This document shows, piece by piece, positions 6,649 to 15,375 of a DNA stretch of 25,096 nt. Each line of letters begins with the position of its first letter. Position 1 is the stretch's first letter. The position numbers were made by a program, and so were the translations under genes. The DNA comes from Halieaceae bacterium UBA6060. Its GTDB lineage: Bacteria; Pseudomonadota; Gammaproteobacteria; Pseudomonadales; Halieaceae. The stretch is from positions 1 through 25,096 of the forward strand of contig DIYG01000163.1 of the NCBI GenBank assembly GCA_002428935.1, in the 5' to 3' direction. The notes under the pieces were generated by a model. The model was not told the origin of the DNA. It ran no database searches and worked only from the letters and a program-made list of their open reading frames with translations.

Positions 6649-8709
6649 ATGAGTTACAGACTGGGCGTGGATGTTGGCGGTACCTTCACGGATTTCCTCC
6701 TGCTCGATGAGGAGAGTGGCGAAACGTATACGGCCAAGGTGCCCTCGACGCCGGAGGATTCCTCCATCGGTGTTCTAAACGGCATCAGCCGCATTTGCGA
6801 GGAGTCGGGCGTCAGCCCCGGTGCCATCGCCCGGGTCATGCACGGTACCACGGTGGCGACCAATGCGGTGCTTACGGGGCGCGGTGCGAAAGTTGGCCTC
6901 GTGACCACGGCCGGTTATGAAGATACCTTGCAGGTGGCCCGGTCTTTCTGCCCCGGCGGTCTCGGTGGCTGGGTGAGCTATGTGAAAAGCCCGCTCCTTG
7001 CACCTCTGGAGATGACCATCGGCGCCACGGAACGTATTGGGGCCGACGGCGCCGTGGTTACGCCGTTGGACGAAGACGCGTTGCGCCGCGATCTGGAGAC
7101 TCTCAAAGCCCGGGGCGATGTGGAAGCGCTGACCATCTGTTTGATCAACGCCTATATCAATCCTGAGCACGAGCAGAAAGCGCTGGCGGTGGCCGCGGAG
7201 GTGTTTACGGACACACCGATTTCCGTGTCCTCGGATGTCGTGCCGGAAATGCAGGAGTATGAGCGCACGGAAACCACCGTGGTGAATTCCTATGTACGCC
7301 CCGAGGTGGCGCGCTATGTGAGCAATCTTCAGGCGGCGCTGGATGAACGCCTCGGTGAAGGCTCTCAACTCTCCATCCTGCGCTCCGACGGTGGCCTGGC
7401 TTCGGCCCGGGCCGCTGGGGAATCCCCCGTTAACCTGCTCATGAGTGGCCCTGCCGGTGGCGTCGCTGGTGCCATCTACTTCTGCGAACGGGCTGGCCAC
7501 AAAGACATTTTGACCTTCGATATGGGTGGTACCTCCACGGACGTGGCTTTGATTCAGGGCGCCCGGGCTCGGGTTCGCCGGGAGACCATTGTTGGCGATG
7601 TGCGGGTGCGCGCTCCGTCGGTGGATGTGCGCACCGTAGGCGCCGGGGGCGGTTCCATCGCCTTTGTGCCAGAACTCACGAAAGCTCTGCGTGTCGGTCC
7701 AGAGTCGGCGGGAGCGGTTCCGGGGCCGGCCTGCTACATGAAAGGCGGTGAAGAGCCCACGGTCTGCGATGCGAACGTGGTCCTGGGTTATCTGCCATCG
7801 GATGTGCAACTTGGCGGCAAGATGGAGATCAATCGCGATGCCTCGGAAGCCGCTGTGCAGAAAGTTGCCGACGCCATGGGCATCAGCCTTATGGAAGCGG
7901 CGGAAGGCATTATCAAGATTGTTAATGAATCCATGTTTGGCGCCCTGCGACTGGTGTCCGTAGAGCAGGGCTACGATCCCCGGGACTTCGCCCTGGTGGG
8001 CTTTGGTGGCGCCGGTCCCCTACACGCCAACGCTCTGGGGATTCTCACCGATGCCTGGCCGGTTATCGTGCCGCCAGGTCCCGGTGTTCTGTGTGCCTAT
8101 GGCGATGCGACCACGCAGGTCCAGGACGAGGCGGCGCGGACTTATCTGACCATGGCCGAGGAACTCACCGACGAGCAGTTGCTCTCTGATCTCCACGAGT
8201 TGCGCGATCGAGCCGGGCAATCACTTCTCGCTGACGGCATTGCCAAAGAAGATCATGAAGTGGGCTATCAGGCGGATCTCCGTTATGCCGGGCAGGCCTT
8301 TCAAATTACCGTGGACTTTACCGAGAGCGAACTGAAAGAGAAGGGCGTCGCGCTGTTAACCGATGCCTTTGATGCGGAGCACGAACAGTTGTTCACCTTC
8401 AAGCTGGGAGACGGTCATGAGATCCTCATGATTCGCGCCGTGGTGAAGGCGGCGGCTACGCAGGTCGCCGATCAGGCCGTTGGCGAAAGCTCGGCGAGTC
8501 TCGAGGACTGCAAGGTTCACGACTCACGCTTCTACTTTGAGGGAGCCTGGCACGAGGCGGCGATTTACGACCGGGATCGTTTGCACAGCGGTTTGTCAGT
8601 GGCAGGCCCCTGTATCGTCGCCGAGATGGATTCCACCACGGTGGTTCTACCCGGTTACACAGCGGTGGTAGACACCGTTGGTAATCTTCTAATCAACCCC
8701 AACGGCTGA
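6649..8709 (+). CDS. Hydantoinase/oxoprolinase subunit A (HyuA family, ATP-binding)
   Basis: ATP-hydrolysing subunit of the hydantoinase/5-oxoprolinase/acetone-carboxylase superfamily. With HyuB it phosphorylates a carbonyl of a cyclic amide to open the ring, or in some members activates a ketone or bicarbonate for carboxylation. Actin-like ATPase signatures are visible: DVGGTFTD at residues 8-15, a second phosphate loop DMGGTSTD near 290, VGAGGGS near 330 and GFGGAGPLHA near 450. The order is N-terminal Hydant_A_N domain, central Hydantoinase_A domain and a C-terminal domain. Its 686 residues match separate A subunits, not the fused eukaryotic oxoprolinase. The ATG at 6649 has AAGGAA upstream and follows a 98-bp gap, the largest inside the operon. 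The stop lies 10 bp before hyuB. Sequence alone does not separate hydantoinase, lactamase and carboxylase activities. Confidence 0.92.
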   Translation: MSYRLGVDVGGTFTDFLLLDEESGETYTAKVPSTPEDSSIGVLNGISRICEESGVSPGAIARVMHGTTVATNAVLTGRGAKVGLVTTAGYEDTLQVARSFCPGGLGGWVSYVKSPLLAPLEMTIGATERIGADGAVVTPLDEDALRRDLETLKARGDVEALTICLINAYINPEHEQKALAVAAEVFTDTPISVSSDVVPEMQEYERTETTVVNSYVRPEVARYVSNLQAALDERLGEGSQLSILRSDGGLASARAAGESPVNLLMSGPAGGVAGAIYFCERAGHKDILTFDMGGTSTDVALIQGARARVRRETIVGDVRVRAPSVDVRTVGAGGGSIAFVPELTKALRVGPESAGAVPGPACYMKGGEEPTVCDANVVLGYLPSDVQLGGKMEINRDASEAAVQKVADAMGISLMEAAEGIIKIVNESMFGALRLVSVEQGYDPRDFALVGFGGAGPLHANALGILTDAWPVIVPPGPGVLCAYGDATTQVQDEAARTYLTMAEELTDEQLLSDLHELRDRAGQSLLADGIAKEDHEVGYQADLRYAGQAFQITVDFTESELKEKGVALLTDAFDAEHEQLFTFKLGDGHEILMIRAVVKAAATQVADQAVGESSASLEDCKVHDSRFYFEGAWHEAAIYDRDRLHSGLSVAGPCIVAEMDSTTVVLPGYTAVVDTVGNLLINPNG

Positions 8710-8719
8710 GGGCACAGGC

Positions 8720-10609
8720 ATGGCTGCAAGCATTATTGAGACCAATACCACTCCCCTTGCACCGGTGGAGGTAGACGGCGTAACCGTCGATATCATCGAG
8801 AATGCCCTGCGCAATGCGCGGGAAGAAATGGACGCGGTGCTGTTTCGTACCGCCATGTCTCCGGGTATTCGCGAACAGGGTGACTGTTTCCCCATGATTG
8901 CCAATCGTGACGGCAAAATGGTGGTGGGCCAGTTCGGTTCCTTCATCGGTCCCTTCCTCGAAGCCTACGACGCGGAGATCGAGGAAGGGGACATCATCCT
9001 CACTAATGATCCCTATATGTGTAACGCGGCCGTATCGCACCTGCCGGACTGGGTGGTGCTGGTACCCGTATTCAAGGACGGTCGGCATATCGCCTGGTCT
9101 GCCATGTTTGGACATATGTCGGATAACGGCGGCATGGTGCCGGGCTCGATACCCATCGAGGCGACCACTATCTATCAGGAAGGCATCCGCATTCCGCCCA
9201 CCAAGCTGTACAAGCGCGGTGAGCTGCAGACGGATCTACTGGAGTTGATCCTCCACAACGTGCGAACTCCCCAGTGGAACCGCTTTGACCTCAATGCTCT
9301 CGTCGCGGCCTGTAATACCGCGGCGAAACGCTGTGTGGAACTCGCCGAGCGCTTTGGCGATGAGGTTCTCAACTCCACCATGGAGGTGATGCTGCAGCGT
9401 AACTACGATGCTATGAAACACATCATCGAGATGTTCATCCCTGAGGAGCCACGAGAGTTCGAGGATTACCTGTGTGATGACGGCATGGGCATGGGGCCTT
9501 ACCGCATCAAGTGTCGCCTGTGGCGGGAGGGTTCCACGGCGATTTTCGACTTCGACGGTACCGATCCCCAGGCCCAGAGTTCAGTAAACTTCTTCCTCAA
9601 CGAAGACATGTTCAAGATGTTCTTCGGTTCCTTCACTATCAACGTGGTGGATCCGCAGATCGTTTTTAACGATGGATTTTACGATCTGGTGGACGTACGG
9701 ATACCGGAAGGCACCCTGTTAAAGCCGAGGTTCCCGGCGGCACTTTCGGGCCGTACCCACGCCCTGGGTCGAATCTTCGACCTTCTCGGTGCATTGCTGG
9801 GCATGGGCGCTCCCGAGCAAATGCTCAACGCCGCGGGTTTCTCCGATTCTCCGCACTTGTTCTACTCGGGCTACGACCATAGACCGGGCAAAGGCGGTGA
9901 ATGGTTCCAGCTGTTCCAGATTGGCTTCGGGGGCATCCCTGGACGTCCCGTGGGCGATGGACCAGACGGCCACTCCCTGTGGCCGGGTTTTACCAACGTG
10001 CCTAACGAGTTCATAGAGTCCTATTTCCCTCTGCGCATTGAACGCTACGAAACCATTTGCGATTCCGGCGGTGCGGGTTTACACCGCGGCGGAAATGGAT
10101 TGTCGGTGGCCTATCGTTTCCTTGCGGATGGGGAAATTGGCATTCACGACGAGCGATGGCTGACTTACCCCTGGGGTGTGCTCGGTGGTGAGACGGGCCG
10201 TCGGTCGACGAAGAAACTGGTCCGTACCGATGGCAGCGAAGCCTGGCTCCCGGCGAAGGTCGAGGGCGTGAAAGTTAAGGCCGGTGATCTGCTGTACTTC
10301 AATACCTGGGGCGGCGGCGGTTGGGGAGACCCCTACGCTAGAGACCCGGAGCTGGTGCGCCAGGATGTGGAGCGTCGCCTGGTGAGTCGCGACGGGGCTC
10401 GCCGCTACGGTGTAATCATTGGCGACGATGGTCAGGTTGATGGACCGGCAACGGAAGCCTTGAGGGAAACCCTGCGAGGAGAGCGGGGGAACGACATTCC
10501 CGTGTTCAATCGCGGGGGCAGTCTCGAAGAGATCAAGGCACGCTGCGAAGCTGAAACCCACCTGCCCGCCCCGGAAACTCCACGGTTCCCTCAGGAAGCG
10601 CAGGTCTGA
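8720..10609 (+). CDS. Hydantoinase/oxoprolinase subunit B (HyuB family)
   Basis: Partner of the preceding HyuA; HyuB subunits carry the metal site where the activated substrate is hydrolysed (hydantoinases, caprolactamase) or carboxylated (acetone and acetophenone carboxylases). The family layout is clear: EQGDCFPMIANRDGKMV near residue 52, GDIILTNDPY near 92, SHLPDW, GHMSDNGGMVPGSIP near 130, then YQEGIRIPP. At the end are GGAGLHRGGNG, the GDLLYFNTWGGGGWGDP signature near 530, and a trailing ERRLVSRDGARRYGV segment. Some positions differ from the common pattern: NDPYMCNAAVSHLPD has extra residues relative to the usual NDPY-GG-THLPD, and GHMSDNGG replaces the more usual AHHADVGG. At 629 residues it is slightly long because of a C-terminal tail. 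It starts 10 bp after hyuA, using GAGGG as ribosome site. Confidence 0.91.
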   Translation: MAASIIETNTTPLAPVEVDGVTVDIIENALRNAREEMDAVLFRTAMSPGIREQGDCFPMIANRDGKMVVGQFGSFIGPFLEAYDAEIEEGDIILTNDPYMCNAAVSHLPDWVVLVPVFKDGRHIAWSAMFGHMSDNGGMVPGSIPIEATTIYQEGIRIPPTKLYKRGELQTDLLELILHNVRTPQWNRFDLNALVAACNTAAKRCVELAERFGDEVLNSTMEVMLQRNYDAMKHIIEMFIPEEPREFEDYLCDDGMGMGPYRIKCRLWREGSTAIFDFDGTDPQAQSSVNFFLNEDMFKMFFGSFTINVVDPQIVFNDGFYDLVDVRIPEGTLLKPRFPAALSGRTHALGRIFDLLGALLGMGAPEQMLNAAGFSDSPHLFYSGYDHRPGKGGEWFQLFQIGFGGIPGRPVGDGPDGHSLWPGFTNVPNEFIESYFPLRIERYETICDSGGAGLHRGGNGLSVAYRFLADGEIGIHDERWLTYPWGVLGGETGRRSTKKLVRTDGSEAWLPAKVEGVKVKAGDLLYFNTWGGGGWGDPYARDPELVRQDVERRLVSRDGARRYGVIIGDDGQVDGPATEALRETLRGERGNDIPVFNRGGSLEEIKARCEAETHLPAPETPRFPQEAQV

Positions 10610-10612
10610 TCC

Positions 10613-11212
10613 GTGGCTGACTTGGCCCGGCAATCGCTGCCTCTAGGGTCGCGACCTGCCCTGGTGCTTATCGACATGATCGAGGCCTTTACGGACCCGC
10701 ACAGTCCCCTGGGTTCGGACAGCGATGCTGTGGTGGCCGCCTGTCAGGCGCTCTTGGCTGCGTTTCGGCAACGGGACTTACCCGTGGTTTACACCACCGT
10801 TGTCTATGATGACGAAGCCCAGGCCGCGGTGTTTCGCCGCCGCATAGGTGCTTTGGATATCCTTAAACGCGGTAGTGCTGCGGTAAAGGTGGACCAGCGC
10901 CTGGTCGCGCGGACCGGAGAGCCCGTGTTTGAAAAACACTTTGCCAGTGGTTTTTTTGCCACACCGTTGGCCCCGTGGCTTCGTGATCAGAACGCGGATT
11001 CTCTGGTCGTTTGTGGGTTGACCACCAGCGGTTGCGTTCGCGCCACGGTGGTCGATGGCTTGCAGCATGATTTCAATGTCTGGGTGCCTCGAGAAGCCGT
11101 TGGCGATCGCAATGCACTGGCCCACACCGCGAATCTTCATGATATGCACGCCAAGTACGCCGACGTGGTAAGCGTTGCCGAAACCCTGGATGCCCTCAAA
11201 GGCAGCACGTGA
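10613..11212 (+). CDS. Isochorismatase-like cysteine hydrolase, N-carbamoylsarcosine amidase / maleamate amidase type
   Basis: Cytoplasmic hydrolase that removes ammonia, or CO2 plus ammonia, from a small amide or carbamoyl acid. The cysteine-hydrolase triad is visible as Asp21 (LVLIDMIEAF), Lys108 (VFEKHFASGFF) and Cys141 (CGLTTSGCVRATVVD). The TTSGCVRAT form is characteristic of N-carbamoylsarcosine amidohydrolase and the maleamate amidase NicF. It is less like RutB or true isochorismatases. Length is 199 residues. The start is GTG, with AGGAAG about 14 bp upstream inside the end of hyuB and only 3 bp between the genes. Directly behind HyuA/HyuB it most simply acts on their ring-opened product. 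In creatinine breakdown the same enzyme order converts N-methylhydantoin to sarcosine, but no creatinine deaminase or sarcosine oxidase is present here. The substrate is inferred only. Confidence 0.9.
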   Translation: MADLARQSLPLGSRPALVLIDMIEAFTDPHSPLGSDSDAVVAACQALLAAFRQRDLPVVYTTVVYDDEAQAAVFRRRIGALDILKRGSAAVKVDQRLVARTGEPVFEKHFASGFFATPLAPWLRDQNADSLVVCGLTTSGCVRATVVDGLQHDFNVWVPREAVGDRNALAHTANLHDMHAKYADVVSVAETLDALKGST

Positions 11213-12825
11213 GTCGTCGAGCGCGAATCCTTCTGGTCGGTTACCGCAAGTTCAGCGAATTGATCAACGCAGTTCTACCGGAATACGAAGCCGAAGCCGA
11301 GATTGCCCTTGTCGAGTCGGTAGCTTCCGGGGGCGTCGACTATCAGGCACTGGTTCGCGAGCATCGACCAGACGCGGTCGCCAGTGCAGGTTCTAACGCG
11401 GTTTATTTGCAAAACACCCTCAAGCTACCGGTCATTGCGCAGCCCGTAACGGACACGGACGTTATCGATGCGGTAGCGCGGGCACGGAAAATTGGTCGGC
11501 GAATCCATGTGTTTACCTACGCCGCGCAAAAGGAGTTATCACAAAGGGTTTTCGATGCCCTGGTCAATTTCGGTGATCATGATCTGACCCACGAGCGCTA
11601 TAGCACCACGGACGAAGCGGGTGAAAAGCTTCTTGCGGTAGCGGCCAGGGGCGAGACTGACGTGGTGGTGGGGCCGAGTTACGTTTGCCATCTCGCGGAG
11701 CAGCGGGGGTTGCCGACGGTCCTGGTTTACAGCAAGGAGTCCGCCCGGGCTATGCTTGACGAAGCTCTGGTTCGGGCGCGGGCTCGCTCCTCAGAAGTGG
11801 CGGAGGGCGAAGCACCGGGACGTTTTGTCATTCACTCCTCAAAAATGGAGCGCGTAGCTGCATTGGCGCGAACCTATGCCCGGGGCAGTGCCGCCGTGTT
11901 GCTCCAGGGCGAGAGCGGTACTGGTAAGGAGCATATTGCCCGGGAGATTCACGCTGCGTCGGACTACCGCAATGGCGCCCTCGTCGCCATCAACTGCGGC
12001 AGCATTCCCAATGAACTGTTTGAAAGCGAGCTCTTTGGCTACGTAGACGGTGCCTTTACCAGTTCCCGTCGCGGCGGTCGGGTCGGTCTTGTGGAACAGG
12101 CCAACGGTGGCGTGCTGTACCTCGATGAAGTAGGTGAAATGCCTGTGGCGCAGCAGGTCAAACTCCTTAGGGTGTTACAAGAAAAGCGGGTTCGGCCCGT
12201 GGGAAGTACCCGCGAGCTGGAGGTGGATTTCAAGATTATCGCCGCCACCAACGCCGATCTGCAGGCGGCGGTCGATAGCGGTAGCTTTCGAGATGATCTG
12301 TATTACCGCCTGAACGTATTTAACTTACGCTTGCCGCCGTTGCGAGATCGAACCGAGGATATTGCTGCCATTGCTGAGCACTATCTTCATCAATACGCGC
12401 TGCAATACGCGGTGGAGATAGATGTAGCGGCGCTTCTGGCTCGCCTGGAGCACCCCTTCGCCGAGTATCGATGGCCTGGAAATGTCCGGGAACTGCAGAA
12501 TTTCGTAGAGCGCCTGGTGGTGAATCTTGCGGGAGGCGCGGACCCCGGGGACCTTCAGCTCGCGGAGGTGTTACCCGAGTTGTTTAGTCGGGATTCGGCG
12601 TCGATAGGTGCCGGCCGCCTGCTAAAGGAGCAGGAGTACCGAGCTATCGCTGAGGCCATGGTGCGATTACGAGGTGACAAACGTGCCGTAAGCCGGGAGC
12701 TAGGCATCAGTCCGACCACCTTGTGGCGGCGCCTAAAAGAAATGGAGGAGGGCGGTTCCGACGATGTCGTCCCCGTCGATAATCAATCAAAAAAACAGTA
12801 CTCAAAAGGGTATGGAGAAAGCTGA
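11209..12825 (+). CDS. PrpR-like sigma-54-dependent transcriptional activator
   Basis: Enhancer-binding protein that remodels RNA polymerase-sigma-54, very likely at the operon's own -24/-12 promoter. Domains: N-terminal PrpR_N sensor (about 1-195; small-acid sensing in the propionate/methylcitrate regulator), AAA+ core (about 205-440), and a Fis-type helix-turn-helix (about 475-510, RAVSRELGISPTTLWRRLKE). The core has Walker A GESGTGKE (234-241), Walker B GVLYLDEVGEM with D306/E307, RDDLYYRL (361-368) with the arginine-finger region, and WPGNVREL (422-429). The sigma-54-contact loop reads GAFTSS (281-286) instead of GAFTGA; the essential Phe-Thr is kept. It starts at GTG, overlapping the amidase stop (GTGA), and its stop overlaps the receptor start. 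It is therefore inside the operon and probably autoregulated. The effector is presumably a pathway acid. Confidence 0.92.
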   Translation: MSRRARILLVGYRKFSELINAVLPEYEAEAEIALVESVASGGVDYQALVREHRPDAVASAGSNAVYLQNTLKLPVIAQPVTDTDVIDAVARARKIGRRIHVFTYAAQKELSQRVFDALVNFGDHDLTHERYSTTDEAGEKLLAVAARGETDVVVGPSYVCHLAEQRGLPTVLVYSKESARAMLDEALVRARARSSEVAEGEAPGRFVIHSSKMERVAALARTYARGSAAVLLQGESGTGKEHIAREIHAASDYRNGALVAINCGSIPNELFESELFGYVDGAFTSSRRGGRVGLVEQANGGVLYLDEVGEMPVAQQVKLLRVLQEKRVRPVGSTRELEVDFKIIAATNADLQAAVDSGSFRDDLYYRLNVFNLRLPPLRDRTEDIAAIAEHYLHQYALQYAVEIDVAALLARLEHPFAEYRWPGNVRELQNFVERLVVNLAGGADPGDLQLAEVLPELFSRDSASIGAGRLLKEQEYRAIAEAMVRLRGDKRAVSRELGISPTTLWRRLKEMEEGGSDDVVPVDNQSKKQYSKGYGES

Positions 12826-15359
12826 TGAAACTCACCAAAAAACCACTGGTAAAGGCGCTTACCGCTACCTTGTTGTTGCCAGCAGCCCAATGGAGCTATG
12901 CCCAGGGCGATGGTCTGGCCATTGAAGAGATTGTGGTGGTCGCGCGTAAACGCGCAGAGAACCTCCAGGAGGTACCGATTGCGATTTCTGCCATTGATGA
13001 GAGTACGATCCAGCGAGCCGGTATCCAGCGCGCCGGCGATTATGTGGGCCTCATCCCCAACGTCACCCTGGTGGATACCGCAAACGTGGGTGATACGCAG
13101 CTGAGTATCCGCGGCATTATCTCTACCCGCGATGCGGAGTCGACCTTCGCCTATGTGGTCGATGGGATTCTTAGCACCAACCCCAACAGCTTTAATGAAG
13201 AGCTTTTTGATATTCAGCAGATCGAAGTGCTCAAGGGGCCGCAGGGCGCCCTATATGGCCGCAACGCGGTAGCGGGCGCCATCCTGGTAACTACCAAGGA
13301 GCCCACCAATGAGTTTGAGGGCAGCGTGGGCGCAACCGTCGGTAACGTGGGAACGGTGCGGGCCAATGCGATGATCAGCGGCCCCATTATCGAGGACAAG
13401 CTCCTCGGGCGACTCGCCATTTCCACCAGCGAGACCGACGGCTTTTACGAAAATATTTTTACCAATCAGGATGATGTGGTCGACTTTTTGGAGGACACCA
13501 GCGTCCGTGGTCGACTCATCTGGAACGTAAACGACGATCTGACCCTGGACTTTAGGGGTGGCTATTCGGAAGTCAGCGCGGGTGCAATCAACTTTAATGC
13601 GACCTTTGCTATCCCGGCCTTTGTCGATGTGTTCGGCCAGCCCAATTACTTCCAGGATCCGAACACCGCGGATCCGCGCTTTATCTTCAATACCCCTGGG
13701 GAGAACGAGCAGGAGACCTTGGATTTCGCCGTCAAGGCTGATTGGGCCCTGGGCTTCGCCGACCTGGTGGCTAGCGTCGCCTATAACGATCTCGAAGAGT
13801 ATCTGCTTTCTGATGGTACGGCGGCGACCTTCTACGGATACGAGCTTACTTCTTCCTGTCAGCAGGGCCGTACGGAGCTGAATAGCTTTACCCGACCGGA
13901 TCTTTACGGAGAACCGTTCAACCCCTTCGGCGTGCTGCCCCCACCGGCAGACTTCACCAGCGTCTACGGTCCTTACAACCCCCTCACCTGTGATGGTTAT
14001 CAATACCAGGAGCGAAATCAGAAGGACTTCAGCATCGACGCGCGCCTGGTGTCTCCGGAAGATCAGAGCTTGCGCTGGATCGCCGGTGTCTACTTCGCCG
14101 ATATCGAGCGAGAGTCCCTGGTGGGCTACGGTGCTGACCAAGGTCTGGGTTATCTCCGTCAGCCCTACGTAGACCCCACGGGGCCTAACCCCACGGACTT
14201 ACTGTTCTGGGATGATTTTGAAACTCGAGTGTATGCCGCTTACGGCTCTCTGGAGTTCGATATTGGCAGCAACATGCAGTTGGAACTTTCCGCTCGCTAC
14301 GATCGCGAAGAGCGCGACGTGATCAACCAGGTGCCGAACGTTGATAACTCAGGGCTGAACATCAACCTGTTGGATGAAAATGGGAATCCTCGACCCATCA
14401 ACCCGGCTTTCGAAAGTAATCCCGATGGTATTCCCGATCGCTCTCGGGATTTCTCCCAGTTCCAGCCCAAGGTGACCTGGAGTTGGACCCCCAGCGACGA
14501 TATGACCGTCTACGCGAGCTACGGCGTGGGTTTCCGCAGTGGTGGGTTTAACGCTATCGGTACCGAGGACCTGTTGAATTTCTGGTTCAATGCGGGCTTT
14601 GGTGGACCTGGCGAGGCGGTGAATGCGCAGCTGCAGGTGACCGATGATTACGACAAGGAAGTGTCGACGGCCTATGAGTTGGGCTTTAAGTCTGAGTGGA
14701 TGGATCGGCGCCTGCGCTTGAACGCGGCGGTTTTCCGCACCGACGTGGAAGACAACCAGTTCTTCGAGTTTTACGCCGGGCCCTTTGGTATCTTGCGTAC
14801 CGTGACCACCATCGATGACTTGTACATTCAGGGTGTCGAAGCGGATTTCACCTTTGTGGCCACGGAATGGCTCACCCTGTACGGCGGCATCGGTCTCATG
14901 GACTCAGAGATCGAGAAGAACAATCACCGCCCCCTTTCTGAGGGCAATGACGTGCCGCAGGCCCCGGAAGAAACCGGTAACCTAGGTGCCGAAGTGGTGT
15001 TTCCTCTTGGTAACGAAATGCAGATCGTCGGTCGCTTAGATTGGCAGTACACCGGTGAGATGTGGTTCCACACGCTCCAGGGTGAGCAGACCCCAACGAT
15101 CTGGAATGCCTTCTTTTGCAACGGGGATCCCAACTGCTCCTTCGACCAGGATTTTTCTGAGTCCGCACGAGATTCCTTCAGCATCGTGGATCTTCGCGTG
15201 GGTATCGAGGCGACGAACTGGTCGGTCACGGCCTGGGGGCGAAACCTCACGGATGAAGAATACTTGCAGGAGCTCATTCCCACGCCGGAATTCGGCGGCA
15301 GCTTTATCCATCCCTCGGCTCTGCGCTCTTATGGCGTGGATGTTCGTTACAGCTTCTGA
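12825..15359 (+). CDS. TonB-dependent outer-membrane receptor
   Basis: Outer-membrane beta-barrel importer driven by TonB-ExbBD, 844 residues. A signal peptide ends near residue 26 (SYA before QGDG). A probable TonB box, EEIVVVARKR, lies at about 34-43. The plug follows with VPIAISA, LSIRGI, and IEVLKGPQGALYGRNAVAGAI near residue 130, and the barrel ends in a terminal phenylalanine (VRYSF). There is no N-terminal signalling extension of the FecA type. Two cysteine pairs lie in predicted extracellular loops (about residues 345/388 and 765/771), probably disulfides. It overlaps the activator stop by 1 bp (TGATG), with GGAGA at 12814-12818 as ribosome site, and is the last gene before the terminator. 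Being in the operon, it probably imports the substrate. Its plug style resembles receptors for organic compounds in marine and sphingomonad bacteria; the ligand is unknown. Confidence 0.93.
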   Translation: MKLTKKPLVKALTATLLLPAAQWSYAQGDGLAIEEIVVVARKRAENLQEVPIAISAIDESTIQRAGIQRAGDYVGLIPNVTLVDTANVGDTQLSIRGIISTRDAESTFAYVVDGILSTNPNSFNEELFDIQQIEVLKGPQGALYGRNAVAGAILVTTKEPTNEFEGSVGATVGNVGTVRANAMISGPIIEDKLLGRLAISTSETDGFYENIFTNQDDVVDFLEDTSVRGRLIWNVNDDLTLDFRGGYSEVSAGAINFNATFAIPAFVDVFGQPNYFQDPNTADPRFIFNTPGENEQETLDFAVKADWALGFADLVASVAYNDLEEYLLSDGTAATFYGYELTSSCQQGRTELNSFTRPDLYGEPFNPFGVLPPPADFTSVYGPYNPLTCDGYQYQERNQKDFSIDARLVSPEDQSLRWIAGVYFADIERESLVGYGADQGLGYLRQPYVDPTGPNPTDLLFWDDFETRVYAAYGSLEFDIGSNMQLELSARYDREERDVINQVPNVDNSGLNINLLDENGNPRPINPAFESNPDGIPDRSRDFSQFQPKVTWSWTPSDDMTVYASYGVGFRSGGFNAIGTEDLLNFWFNAGFGGPGEAVNAQLQVTDDYDKEVSTAYELGFKSEWMDRRLRLNAAVFRTDVEDNQFFEFYAGPFGILRTVTTIDDLYIQGVEADFTFVATEWLTLYGGIGLMDSEIEKNNHRPLSEGNDVPQAPEETGNLGAEVVFPLGNEMQIVGRLDWQYTGEMWFHTLQGEQTPTIWNAFFCNGDPNCSFDQDFSESARDSFSIVDLRVGIEATNWSVTAWGRNLTDEEYLQELIPTPEFGGSFIHPSALRSYGVDVRYSF

Positions 15360-15375
15360 CCTTACGGGAACAAGG

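Noticed and set aside
6775..7809. Long minus-strand frame (344 codons) opposite hyuA
   Set aside because: Antisense shadow of a clear HyuA coding sequence; the translation is His/Arg-rich and matches no family.
6649..11212. Straight assignment as a creatinine/N-methylhydantoin pathway
   Set aside because: Enzyme order fits, but there is no creatinine deaminase, creatinase or sarcosine oxidase, and the CoA-transferase, lyase and TonB receptor would be unexplained.
13251..14141. Minus-strand frame (296 codons) opposite the TonB receptor
   Set aside because: Shadow of GC-rich coding DNA; no recognisable domain and no ribosome site.
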